In this document: one piece after another, positions 1-7,344 of the stretch
Layout: the number at the start of each line of letters is the position of its first letter
How positions within the stretch are numbered: the stretch's first letter is position 1
Origin: Treponema sp.
Lineage (GTDB): Bacteria; Spirochaetota; Spirochaetia; Treponematales; Treponemataceae
DNA: 14,158 nt
NCBI GenBank assembly: GCA_017421145.1
Contig: JAFOTA010000114.1
Location: 1-14,158, forward strand
Reading direction: 5' to 3'
Position numbers and translations under genes: made by a program
The notes under the pieces: model-generated
The model's input: the letters and a program-made list of their open reading frames with translations, nothing else
The model's database searches: none
What the model was told of the DNA's origin: nothing

Positions 1-1
1 C

Positions 2-481
2 ATAACTGCGCTCGTTGCGGAAATCATACTGATTGCGCTTCTCTGGAGCATATATGGATATGCAAGCGTCGTCATAAAAAATTCTTCGGATTTGAGGAAG
101 ATTCCGTCGAAGACCGTGATAAAGGAGCGTGATTTCCCGATGATTTCCGCTTCGGTTTCAGATCAGGAATTCATGGAGCTTTCGATGCGCACGCTCACAG
201 TAAAATCAAACGAAAAGGTGATGCGCTACGAGATTTCGATAGAAACCTCAAACGGCGTTCCGATTTTCAAATCCAATTATGATTACGTAATCGATGATAC
301 GAATAAAATAAGTTTCGTCATACCTGACTATCCTTCGGGCAACTTAGAGATAATCTATTCCACGCCGACCACGCTTGCAAGCAAAATAACGGTCACCGCC
401 TTCATCCCGGATCCTGGTATGCGCGACATAATCTACAAGGATACTTTCGTCCTTACGACAGAAGCAGCCGGGGAGAACTAA
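2..481 (+). CDS. Membrane-anchored protein of unknown function (5' end outside window)
   Basis: The reading frame is open from the left edge, so the true start lies upstream; an internal TTG at 92 should not be taken as the start. The visible N-terminal part (about residues 1-20 of the fragment) is a hydrophobic stretch rich in Ile, Leu and Ala, beginning ITALVAEIILIALLW and ending in a Tyr/Ser-rich turn; this suits one transmembrane helix or uncleaved signal anchor. The rest, about 130 residues, is polar and predicted beta-rich, with alternating hydrophobic residues and no cysteines, which suggests a small extracytoplasmic domain. I recognise no family motif. The stop (TAA) is only 2 nt before the TTG start of dinB, so the two are probably co-transcribed, though nothing suggests a shared DNA-repair role. 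The frame is well supported; the function is unknown. Confidence 0.75.
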   Translation: MTALVAEIILIALLWSIYGYASVVIKNSSDLRKIPSKTVIKERDFPMISASVSDQEFMELSMRTLTVKSNEKVMRYEISIETSNGVPIFKSNYDYVIDDTNKISFVIPDYPSGNLEIIYSTPTTLASKITVTAFIPDPGMRDIIYKDTFVLTTEAAGEN

Positions 482-483
482 AA

Positions 484-1653
484 TTGGAAAAAACTTTTCT
501 CCATGTTGATTTGGATGCTTTTTTCGCCTCGGTAGAACAGCTTGATCACCCGGAATACAGGGGAAAACCGGTAATCGTCGGTGGAATTCCAGGGGACAGG
601 CGTGCGGTCGTTTCAACTGCATCATACGAAGCAAGAAAATACGGCGTACATTCAGCAATGCCTCTGGTGACGGCCGTAAAGCTATGCCCGGATGCCGTTT
701 TCGTGAGGGGAAACTACAGGCGGTACCAGGAAAAATCGCATGAGGTAATGTCCGTTTTTTACGACTACTCCCCGGACGTGACCCAGATTTCGGTTGACGA
801 AGCTTTCATTGACCTGACTGGTACGGAACGGCTTTTCGGAGACGCTGAGGGAGTTGCTCTCAGAATCAAAAAAGAGGTCATGGAAAAGACAGGCCTTACC
901 GTCAGCATCGGTCTTGCACCTACCATGTATCTTTCAAAAATCGCATCCGGGCTAAAAAAACCGGACGGATTCGTAAAAATACTTCCGGGCGAAGAAGAAA
1001 AATTCATGCTTTCACTTCCGCTCGAAAAAGTATGGGGCATAGGGACGAAGACGCTTGAAAGGCTCAAATCTGCCGGATTCAGGACGACAAGTGACATCCA
1101 CAAAAAATCCGAAGCGCTTTTGAGGACCATGTTCGGTGACAGCACAGGAGCTTTTCTATACAATGCGGTAAGGGGCTGCGAAGGCATGAAATTCGGAACG
1201 GAAGGAAAAAGCCGCTCAATCAGCTCCGAAACGACATTTGACTTTGACCTCACGGAAATCTATGCGATAGAAACGGCCGTCATGTCCCTTGCAACCGACG
1301 TTCTTTTCAGGATGCACAAGCAGAACGTAAGGTCCAGGACAGTCATGCTTAAAATCAGGTATGAGGATTTTACCACCGTGAGCGTACAGCAGACACAGGA
1401 AAATGCCGTAATGAACGCCGAAGACATGTTCTCCAGATGCCGTGCGCTGCTCAATGCAAAATACGAAAAAGAAAGGGGAATAAGGCTGCTTGGAGTTGCA
1501 TGCTGCAATCTTGAGGACAAATCGGTTCCGGTTCAGCAGAGTCTTTTTGATTTCGGTGACAAGAAAAAAGCCGCCGTTGAAAATGCAATATACGAAATGG
1601 AAAGCAAAAATCCAAAAATCAAGATAAAAAAGGCAAGGCTCCTTGACAACTGA
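484..1653 (+). CDS. dinB: DNA polymerase IV (Y-family translesion polymerase)
   Basis: This is a low-fidelity DNA polymerase that extends past damaged template bases. At 389 aa it is slightly longer than E. coli Pol IV. Visible motifs: HVDLDAFFASVEQ at residues 7-19, with metal ligand D9 and F14 at the position of the steric gate that excludes ribonucleotides; and ISVDEAFIDLTG at 102-113, with catalytic D105 and E106. The thumb has helix-hairpin-helix-like segments (about 174-200), followed by the little finger to about 345. Near the C-terminus, QQSLF at 351-355 matches the beta-clamp binding motif and lies in a flexible tail. The start is TTG, chosen because GGGGAG at 470-475 is 8 nt upstream and the protein aligns from its first residues. 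It follows the membrane-protein gene by 2 nt and converges on the tRNA-Arg gene. Its promoter is outside the window, so SOS control cannot be judged here. Confidence 0.97.
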   Translation: MEKTFLHVDLDAFFASVEQLDHPEYRGKPVIVGGIPGDRRAVVSTASYEARKYGVHSAMPLVTAVKLCPDAVFVRGNYRRYQEKSHEVMSVFYDYSPDVTQISVDEAFIDLTGTERLFGDAEGVALRIKKEVMEKTGLTVSIGLAPTMYLSKIASGLKKPDGFVKILPGEEEKFMLSLPLEKVWGIGTKTLERLKSAGFRTTSDIHKKSEALLRTMFGDSTGAFLYNAVRGCEGMKFGTEGKSRSISSETTFDFDLTEIYAIETAVMSLATDVLFRMHKQNVRSRTVMLKIRYEDFTTVSVQQTQENAVMNAEDMFSRCRALLNAKYEKERGIRLLGVACCNLEDKSVPVQQSLFDFGDKKKAAVENAIYEMESKNPKIKIKKARLLDN

Positions 1654-1659
1654 AAACGC

Positions 1660-1702
1660 AAAAAAAAACGCCGCAGGCAGATGACAATCACAAACCTACG
1701 GC
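1660..1702 (-). terminator. Rho-independent terminator of the tRNA-Arg gene
   Basis: Read on the - strand just after the tRNA, GCCGTAGG (1695-1702) pairs over 8 bp, including one T-G wobble, with CCTGCGGC (1670-1677) around a 17-nt loop. After one G come nine Ts (1660-1668). This is a classic intrinsic terminator for leftward transcription. On the + strand the same hairpin is followed by only three Ts, so it is at best a weak terminator for dinB, whose stop codon ends 6 nt before the A-run. Confidence 0.8.
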
Positions 1703-1704
1703 TT

Positions 1705-1779
1705 TGACGCGTGCCCGACTCGAACGGGCGACCCTCTGCTTAGAAGGCAGATGCTCTAATCCAGCTGAGCTAAAGCGCC
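1705..1779 (-). tRNA. tRNA-Arg, anticodon UCU
   Basis: The 75-nt - strand sequence folds as a cloverleaf: acceptor GGCGCTT, D arm GCTC...GAGC with AGCTGGATTA loop, anticodon arm TCTGC/GCAGA with loop CTTCTAA giving anticodon TCT, a 5-nt variable loop, and T arm GCCCG-TTCGAGT-CGGGC. The discriminator base is A, as usual for tRNA-Arg. It should decode AGA and probably AGG. CCA is not encoded; the next bases are AAG, so the end must be added by CCA-adding enzyme. The acceptor stem has one U-C mismatch at pair 6:67 and a G-U at 2:71, which is imperfect but still compatible with function. It has its own promoter 10-38 nt upstream and a terminator immediately downstream. Confidence 0.95.
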
Positions 1780-1788
1780 ATGTCAAAA

Positions 1789-1817
1789 ATAATATCACAT
1801 AAACGAATTTTGTTCAA
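1789..1817 (-). promoter_or_regulatory. Sigma-70 type promoter of tRNA-Arg
   Basis: On the - strand, TTGAAC (1812-1817) and TATTAT (1789-1794) are separated by exactly 17 nt. The -10 matches consensus at 5 of 6 bases and the -35 at 4 of 6. The first tRNA base is at 1779, nine nt after the -10, so transcription would start at or just before the mature 5' end with a leader of only a few bases for RNase P to remove. Confidence 0.75.
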
Positions 1818-1857
1818 GTGGCTCTGAAAAATAAAACGCCATAAGATTCGAAAGGAA

Positions 1858-2646
1858 TCAGTTGCTTGATATGGTGACGGATCCCATAAGATAAGGCTGG
1901 CTGTATGTATTTGAATATGAGCTGTCCCTTCCCACGGAAACAGCATACATGTCCACATACCATTTTCCGTCTTCAGGCCCTGAACCGTACTCAACGTCAT
2001 CGTCCCCGGATTGGGGCTTAGGCACTCCGTTCTTACCGAAATTGAATCCGCGGTTTTCTACGCTCCGGCATGGGTATACGGATTCTACTCCGAATGTAAG
2101 TTCATCCGCAGCAGACGGACCTCGCAGAACACCGTTTGACACGCATATCGCACCATCCGGGAAATCAGCTCCGTCATCCGTAAGTCGTATGTAGACATAG
2201 CGGTTTTGCGGAGAGCTTCCTGCTTTTATGAGCGGCGAAATGCTTCCGTAATCTATTCCCAAGGGTTTGTATTTTTTCGTTGAAATGAGGTATTCAGTGG
2301 CTGACGAATAATTTGTTGCGCTGAGCATGGAAGAAACGGAATTTTCAACGCTTGCCATCGTGGAGCTGTTAGTGTAGATTCTGTAATAGATTTCCGTTCC
2401 TAAAAAAAGAAGGTCGGCAGAACCGAAATATTCGGAGTTTGATCCTGTGGAGCTTTCTTCGTTCGTCCTGCACGAAAAATAATTCTGCGATTCATCCGTT
2501 GAACTAAGACCAGCCTGATGACCGTCACTCATCGGAGGATCAAGATAATAAAAAGTGTCCAGACCGCATGATGCAAGAAGCGGAATCACGGAAAGCACCG
2601 CGAAAGATATTAGAAACTGGCGGCCGAACGATCTTTTATTTCCCAT
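1858..2646 (-). CDS. Putative lipoprotein of unknown function
   Basis: The protein has 262 aa. Residues 1-27 form a lipoprotein signal: basic start (KR, R9), hydrophobic core, and lipobox LASC with Cys27 as the expected lipidated residue. The mature protein would sit on a membrane facing the periplasm or exterior. It is rich in Ser, Tyr, Asn and Gly, with few basic residues in the first 70 mature positions, as is common for surface-exposed spirochaete lipoproteins. The C-terminal half (about 145-260) looks beta-rich. Besides Cys27 there are Cys at 59, 168 and 193, so a disulfide is possible. I recognise no family. The ATG lies 9 nt after the stop of the TPR gene upstream, with no Shine-Dalgarno match in the gap, so translation may be coupled to that gene. 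They probably form a two-gene unit. Confidence 0.85.
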   Translation of the reverse strand: MGNKRSFGRQFLISFAVLSVIPLLASCGLDTFYYLDPPMSDGHQAGLSSTDESQNYFSCRTNEESSTGSNSEYFGSADLLFLGTEIYYRIYTNSSTMASVENSVSSMLSATNYSSATEYLISTKKYKPLGIDYGSISPLIKAGSSPQNRYVYIRLTDDGADFPDGAICVSNGVLRGPSAADELTFGVESVYPCRSVENRGFNFGKNGVPKPQSGDDDVEYGSGPEDGKWYVDMYAVSVGRDSSYSNTYSQPYLMGSVTISSN

Positions 2647-2655
2647 TCAATTTTT

Positions 2656-3351
2656 TTAGTTGGTTTTTCCCTCAACCTGAAGCTGGATGAGCCGTGTCTG
2701 TGCAAGATCCTTCCAGCTGTCGGAACTGAATTCATCGACTATCTTCTGGTAGATTTCAGAAGCGCCCTTGTAGTCACCGGAAGCTTCCTTTATGCGTCCG
2801 AGTCCCATGAGTGCGCGTGAATCGAGGAGGAACTGCTTGTCATCAAGTGCTTTCTGGTAGTATTCGGCTGCTGTCTGATTGTCTCCAGTTTCTTCATAGC
2901 AGACACCGGCATTGTAATAGCAATATGCGCTTGTGTATGCCTTTTTGTCGGCTTCGGCGGCGGCAATCCAGTAGTCCTTGCTGTTCACGTAATCTTTCTT
3001 GGCAAAAGAAATCTCTGCGGCGAGCATGTTTGCACGTACACCGACAACACCTTTTTTGCCTGTAAGAGCTTTGAGGGATTCAAGTGCATCGTTCTGCCTG
3101 GTTACGATTTCCTCTTCGCTTAAAGACTCGAAATTGTTCGTGTATGTATATTCAATCTTGTCATAATCAGCAAGACCCGACTTGCGCTGTGAATCCGTTA
3201 TTCCTACATATACGCAAACACCTATGGCTGCAGCCACGACCACTGCGGCGACAATCAGTATAGGCGTTCTGTTGCGGGTCATGAATCCGTCAACTTTTTT
3301 CTGTGTGCTGGTATTTTTCTTTTTTTTGTCCAATGTAAGAACTTCTGCCAT
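2656..3351 (-). CDS. Membrane-anchored tetratricopeptide (TPR) protein
   Basis: The protein has 231 aa. A lysine-rich cytoplasmic N-terminus (residues 9-19, including KKKK) is followed by one transmembrane helix at about 30-51 (Val/Ala-rich) and then a soluble region that by the positive-inside rule lies in the periplasm. Residues about 106-210 contain three TPR-like helical pairs; the pattern YYNAGVCYEETGDNQTAAEYY at 145-165 is the clearest. TPR arrays bind partner proteins. The architecture resembles YfgM-type periplasmic TPR proteins, but similarity in architecture alone does not assign that role. The ATG is supported by GGAGA about 7 nt upstream. A consensus promoter lies 42-70 nt upstream, so this gene heads its own unit with the lipoprotein gene. 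Confidence 0.88.
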   Translation of the reverse strand: MAEVLTLDKKKKNTSTQKKVDGFMTRNRTPILIVAAVVVAAAIGVCVYVGITDSQRKSGLADYDKIEYTYTNNFESLSEEEIVTRQNDALESLKALTGKKGVVGVRANMLAAEISFAKKDYVNSKDYWIAAAEADKKAYTSAYCYYNAGVCYEETGDNQTAAEYYQKALDDKQFLLDSRALMGLGRIKEASGDYKGASEIYQKIVDEFSSDSWKDLAQTRLIQLQVEGKTN

Positions 3352-3392
3352 TTTTTTCTCCAGATATCAAAAGAGTTCTATTTGAGATAACG

Positions 3393-3421
3393 ATTATATA
3401 TAAAATCGCATACTTTGTCAA
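3393..3421 (-). promoter_or_regulatory. Perfect-consensus sigma-70 promoter for the TPR-lipoprotein unit
   Basis: On the - strand TTGACA (3416-3421), a 17-nt spacer and TATAAT (3393-3398) match both hexamers at 6 of 6 with optimal spacing. Transcription should begin near 3386, giving a leader of about 35 nt before the ATG at 3351. The promoter sits in the 97-nt gap after the regulator gene, in which I see no intrinsic terminator, so some read-through from the recA-rpsA cluster is possible. Confidence 0.85.
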
Positions 3422-3457
3422 AACCCTAAGCGCGAATAAAAACAACAAGGCACACGG

Positions 3458-4960
3458 CTAATCGTCTCCCCTTTTTATGCCCAGGTCCGCAATCAGCTTG
3501 GTGACGTATGTCCTCTGCACGTCAAGCACCCTTGAAGCCGCACTCTGGTTCCAGTTTTCTTCACGCAGGATTTTTTTGACATATTCCTTCTTGAATCCGT
3601 TCACAGCAGTCCTAAGCGTCCTGTCACCCGAAAGCCCCGATGATTCGGCAGATTCCTTTGCAAAAGATTCCGTATAGAATCCGGCATCCGGGCATATTCC
3701 TGAAAAATCCCCGGATTTCAAAAGCACCGAACCGGATTTTATGCACGCTCCCATCACGGCATTTTCAAGCTCCGGAATGTTTCCAGGCCACTGGTATTCA
3801 GAAAGCATTGCGGCTGCATCAGAAGAAAAGCCTTCCAGATTTTTTTTGAATGCACGCGAATATTTTTCCATAAAAAAATCAGCGAGCAGAAGAATGTCAG
3901 AGGGATGCTTTCTAAGCGGAGGAACGTTCAGAGGAAGCATGTCAAGAAGATAATAGAGTCTTTCACTGAACCGGCCGGATTTGACCATAGATCCGAGATC
4001 ACGGCATGTAAGAGCGAATATGCGCACGTCGCAATTTTTTTGAACCCCGGTGTTTCTGGGAATGAACTCCCCGTATTTGAGGATTTTGAAAAGCTTTTCC
4101 TGAAGATCCGGCGAGAGGTTTGCGACTTCGTCAAGCACAAGGGTTCCGCCTTCTGCACTTGAAACGGCACCGTCCTGTCCGAAGATTTCTTCATCCAGAA
4201 AATCCATGGACTTTCCCGCACAGCAGATTTTTATGAACGTCCTGCCTTTCCTCGGGCTTTTTTCATGCATCATCCTTGCAACATAGCTTTTTCCGCTTCC
4301 GTTTTCACCTGAAATAAGCACGCATGAATCTGCGCCGGAAATTTCATCCACAGCCTTCTCAAGGTCACGGATCATGGGGCTTTTTCCAAGAAACGGCAGC
4401 CTGTCATTTTCTGCATGCAAACCGTTTTTTGTGCAAACAGAAAGAAGGTCTTTTTTTTGTGAATAAAGGAAAAACCGTTTATATGAAATTCCCGCCGATT
4501 TTCCCAGAAGCTCTGCAATCGAAGCGTCATCATCGTCAAAACCGCCGTCAGCACGGTTGAACAATTCTATAACGCCGAAACAGTCAGCGTCGAAAACAAC
4601 AGGTGAAGCCATCATATTTTTTGGAAGATGAGGATTCTGCCTTGCTGAAAAAAAACTGTCGCCGGCCGGATCGTTTATTATAACGGTCTGCCTGTGCTCC
4701 ATCACCCAAGACGCTATGCTACCTTTTTCAACCGGAACATGCTTGACCTGCACCGAAGAAGAGCTACCTGAAACAATTATGCTTTTTTCGGGATTGTCAT
4801 AAATCAGCACGGAACATGAGGCACAACGAACAAACGCCATAACCTGCTTCACGATCGAAACAAGCATGGCGTTCAAATCATCAAAATTCGAGGAAATTTG
4901 ATTGTTCAGCTCAATGAATGACTTGAGACTTTCTATTGAAACGTTCTGTCCGTCACTCAT
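3458..4960 (-). CDS. GAF-AAA+-Fis regulator, degenerate sigma-54 activator type
   Basis: The protein has 500 aa in three parts. A GAF-like sensor lies at about 14-165 (GVIELFN at 129-135). An AAA+ domain related to sigma-54 activators lies at about 190-420. A Fis-type helix-turn-helix lies at about 447-497 (NQSAASRVLDVQRTYVTKLI at 471-490). The ATPase keeps Walker A GENGSGKS (218-225), Walker B GGTLVLDE (271-278) and a sensor I-like segment (VRIFALTCRDL, 312-322). It lacks the features needed to drive sigma-54 polymerase. The GAFTGA loop is gone: only nine residues separate IFG (259-261) from GGTL, where about 21 are usual. FSERLYYLL (331-339) has Ser and Leu where activators have the two arginine fingers. 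WPGNIPELEN (391-400) has Pro where WPGNVREL has the sensor II Arg. It probably binds DNA in response to a small ligand, by a mechanism other than sigma-54 activation. The ATG is 11 nt after the rpsA stop, with no clear ribosome-binding site. The target is unknown. Confidence 0.9.
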   Translation of the reverse strand: MSDGQNVSIESLKSFIELNNQISSNFDDLNAMLVSIVKQVMAFVRCASCSVLIYDNPEKSIIVSGSSSSVQVKHVPVEKGSIASWVMEHRQTVIINDPAGDSFFSARQNPHLPKNMMASPVVFDADCFGVIELFNRADGGFDDDDASIAELLGKSAGISYKRFFLYSQKKDLLSVCTKNGLHAENDRLPFLGKSPMIRDLEKAVDEISGADSCVLISGENGSGKSYVARMMHEKSPRKGRTFIKICCAGKSMDFLDEEIFGQDGAVSSAEGGTLVLDEVANLSPDLQEKLFKILKYGEFIPRNTGVQKNCDVRIFALTCRDLGSMVKSGRFSERLYYLLDMLPLNVPPLRKHPSDILLLADFFMEKYSRAFKKNLEGFSSDAAAMLSEYQWPGNIPELENAVMGACIKSGSVLLKSGDFSGICPDAGFYTESFAKESAESSGLSGDRTLRTAVNGFKKEYVKKILREENWNQSAASRVLDVQRTYVTKLIADLGIKRGDD

Positions 4961-4971
4961 TGAAGCGATGA

Positions 4972-6690
4972 TTATTTGCTGCTGAGGTTCTTGAGGCTGT
5001 CACCAATCGTATAGGCTCCATCATCATCGTTGCTGTTTGCCATATACTGTGAGATTTCTGCCCTTGCCTGAGCTTTCTTGTACTCTTTAACGGAGAATGC
5101 GACCTTCTCTCTTTCCACATCGATTGAAACGACGTAGACGTTGATTTTGTCACCGACATTGTACTTCTTGACGGCTTCTTCAAAAGGAGTGTCCCTGTCT
5201 TCGCTGAGGTTTGCCTTGTTGACAAGACCTTCGATTCCGTTAGGAGCCTTTACGAAGATTCCGAAATCCTGGATGCTTGAAACTTCACCTTCAAGAGTGC
5301 TTCCGACTTTGTATTCTGAAGCGAATGCCTTCCAAGGATTGTCAGTGAGCTGCTTTACGCCCACGCGGATCCTGTGGTTTTCTGCATCGCATTCGATTAC
5401 GATGACCTCAAGCTCCTGATCCACTTTGATTTCGCTTCCCGGATGCTTGACTTTCTTTGTCCATGAAAGATCCTCGCCGGAAAGGAATGCGTCGATTCCT
5501 TCTTCAAGCTGGATGAATGCACCACTGTTCGTAATCTTGACGACCTTTCCTTTGATCTTTGTTCCGACCGGATATTTTTCGCCGATTGAATTCCACGGAT
5601 TGTCAGTGACCTGCTTGAGTCCCAAAGAAACCCTTCCGGCCTGAATGTCATATCCGAGGATCATGCACTCGACTTCATCGCCCTCTTTGACCATGTCTGA
5701 AGGCTTGTTGATTTTCTTTGTCCAGCTGAATTCAGAAATGTGGGTAAGACCTTCGATTCCTTCCTCAAGCTCGATGAATGCACCGAAATCGCAGAGCTTG
5801 GTTACCTTGCCCTTTACGATATCATTGACATGGTACTTTTCTTCAAAATGTACCCATGGGTCTTCTGAGAAGTGCTTGAGTGAAAGGTTGATTCTCTTTC
5901 CTTCCGGATCAAGGCGGATTACCTTAAGCTCGATTTCCTGACCCTTCTTTACGAAATCCTTCGGACGCGTGACGTGTCCCCAGCTCATGTCGTTGATGTG
6001 GAGAAGACCATCAAAGCCACCGAGATCGATGAATGCACCGAAGCTTGTGAATGACTTTACGGTTCCCTTCACTGAATCGCCGATCTTGACTTCATCGAAG
6101 AACTTGTTGCGGTTGATGTCAATCTGCTCTTCAAGATACTTGCGGCGGTTGACGACCACGTTCTTCTTTTTGTTTGCCATGAGGCGCTCGATGTAGAACA
6201 TGCTCTTCACGCCGATGAGCTTTTCTTCCTTTTCGACTTTCTGGCTGTCAGCCTGGCTTATCGGGAGGAATGCAGTGATTCCGCCGCCCAGATCGACTCT
6301 GTATCCGCCTTTCTGGGTTGCTTCGATAACGCCTTCGACCGGGGTCTTGTCCTTATATGCCACATTGAATTCATCCCAAAGACGCTTTTCATCAGCAATC
6401 ATCTTTGAGATTTCCGGCAAACCGTTGCGTCCTGCCGGATTTTTCAAATATACTGTAATCTTATCGCCGACGTTCGGCGTTTCATGACCGAATTCTGCAA
6501 GACGAAGTTCTCCGTCTCTTCCCAAACCTTCGATACTTACGTAAACGGTATCATTTGTTACGGCTGCAATTGTTCCGGTAACATTCTCACCGGCTTCAAC
6601 TGACCCCATCTTGTTGATAGATTCTTCCAATTGTGCATGAATGTTGCCGGAGTCCTGAGCTTCATTCAGTTCCACTTCCTTCTGTTCCAT
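4972..6690 (-). CDS. rpsA: 30S ribosomal protein S1
   Basis: This RNA-binding protein helps recruit mRNA to the 30S subunit. At 572 aa it is close to the 557 aa of E. coli S1. Six S1 (OB-fold) domains can be placed at about 33-97, 115-184, 202-272, 288-359, 374-446 and 461-536. Domains 3 to 6 are the most regular, with SFGAFIDLGG (216-225), DFGAFIELEEGIEGLTHISE (301-320) and related phrases. Inter-domain linkers repeat an NPW or DPW motif (278-279, 364-366, 451-453), and the matching DNA repeats too (for example near 5337 and 5594). Domains 1 and 2 are more divergent, as in E. coli, where they bind the ribosome. The last ~35 residues are a polar tail. The ATG follows the cmk stop by 11 nt, with AAGGG upstream as a plausible ribosome-binding site. 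Confidence 0.96.
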   Translation of the reverse strand: MEQKEVELNEAQDSGNIHAQLEESINKMGSVEAGENVTGTIAAVTNDTVYVSIEGLGRDGELRLAEFGHETPNVGDKITVYLKNPAGRNGLPEISKMIADEKRLWDEFNVAYKDKTPVEGVIEATQKGGYRVDLGGGITAFLPISQADSQKVEKEEKLIGVKSMFYIERLMANKKKNVVVNRRKYLEEQIDINRNKFFDEVKIGDSVKGTVKSFTSFGAFIDLGGFDGLLHINDMSWGHVTRPKDFVKKGQEIELKVIRLDPEGKRINLSLKHFSEDPWVHFEEKYHVNDIVKGKVTKLCDFGAFIELEEGIEGLTHISEFSWTKKINKPSDMVKEGDEVECMILGYDIQAGRVSLGLKQVTDNPWNSIGEKYPVGTKIKGKVVKITNSGAFIQLEEGIDAFLSGEDLSWTKKVKHPGSEIKVDQELEVIVIECDAENHRIRVGVKQLTDNPWKAFASEYKVGSTLEGEVSSIQDFGIFVKAPNGIEGLVNKANLSEDRDTPFEEAVKKYNVGDKINVYVVSIDVEREKVAFSVKEYKKAQARAEISQYMANSNDDDGAYTIGDSLKNLSSK

Positions 6691-6701
6691 AGCTATAACC
6701 C

Positions 6702-7334
6702 TTAAGCATTAATATTTTGTTCAATTATTGCACAAACCTGATTTATGGTCAAGTCTGATGTGTCAATATAAACGGCATCCGGCGCTTTTTTTAAAGAACC
6801 TTCCGCTTTATTTCTGTCCATCTCATCGCGCTTTATGATCGCAGCCTTGATTTCTTCCAGGCTCAATCCGCTTACGCCCTGGTCAAACCTGCGCTTTGCC
6901 TGCACGTCCACGTTGGCGTCAAGGTAGAATTTGTGCTCGGCATCCGGAAAAACCACGGTCGTCATGTCACGCCCCTCGCAGATTATGCTGAGCGACCTGA
7001 CTATTTCACGCATCCTGTCGTTCACAAGATGGCGGAGATCCACTATCGAAGAAACCTTGGACACGTTCGCGTCAACCCTGTCCTGATGCAGGAGGTCGTC
7101 AACGTCATTTCCGTTGAGCACAAGGCGTGCGTTCACATAATCAAGCTTCTGCTTCCTTGCAAAATCCATGACGGCGGCAACATCATCAAGGTTTATCCCG
7201 GCATCGAGAAGCGAGAGTGTCAGCGCCCTGTAAAAGCTTCCGCTGTTGAGGTAAACAAGCCCAAGATCTTCCGAGACTTTTTTTGCCACGGTGCTCTTTC
7301 CGGTTCCAGCCGGTCCATCTATTGCTACGACCAT
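6702..7334 (-). CDS. cmk: Cytidylate kinase
   Basis: The enzyme phosphorylates CMP and dCMP with ATP in pyrimidine nucleotide recycling. At 210 aa it is a little shorter than the usual ~220-230. Evidence: Walker A GPAGTGKST at 7-15; FYRALT at 34-39 in the nucleotide-binding region; CEGRDMTTVVFPDAEHKFYL at 119-138, where most homologues have GRDxGTVVFP, so a Thr replaces the usual Gly; and the lid/C-terminal KRDEMDRNKAEGSLKKAPDA segment (169-188). The ATG has a strong GGGAGG 5 nt upstream, which fixes the start. It lies between the pseudouridine synthase gene (10-nt gap) and rpsA (11-nt gap), a cmk-rpsA pairing that recurs widely in bacteria. Confidence 0.96.
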   Translation of the reverse strand: MVVAIDGPAGTGKSTVAKKVSEDLGLVYLNSGSFYRALTLSLLDAGINLDDVAAVMDFARKQKLDYVNARLVLNGNDVDDLLHQDRVDANVSKVSSIVDLRHLVNDRMREIVRSLSIICEGRDMTTVVFPDAEHKFYLDANVDVQAKRRFDQGVSGLSLEEIKAAIIKRDEMDRNKAEGSLKKAPDAVYIDTSDLTINQVCAIIEQNINA

Positions 7335-7344
7335 TACATCCTCC

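Noticed and set aside
765..1253. Long antisense frame inside dinB, and similar long antisense frames in rpsA and recA
   Set aside because: They mirror codon bias of strongly supported genes and show no family motifs or ribosome-binding sites.
1798..1860. Possible terminator after the lipoprotein gene
   Set aside because: The only stem (GATTC/GAATC) is five base pairs and is not followed directly by a T-run; not supported.
4440..4460. Run of eight T in the regulator gene as a phase-variation tract
   Set aside because: Homopolymers of this length are common all over this A/T-run-rich window, and the frame is intact; no evidence for slippage.
5330..5620. Near-identical DNA segments within rpsA as a repeat element
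   Set aside because: They correspond to the linkers between successive S1 domains and are explained by domain duplication in the protein.
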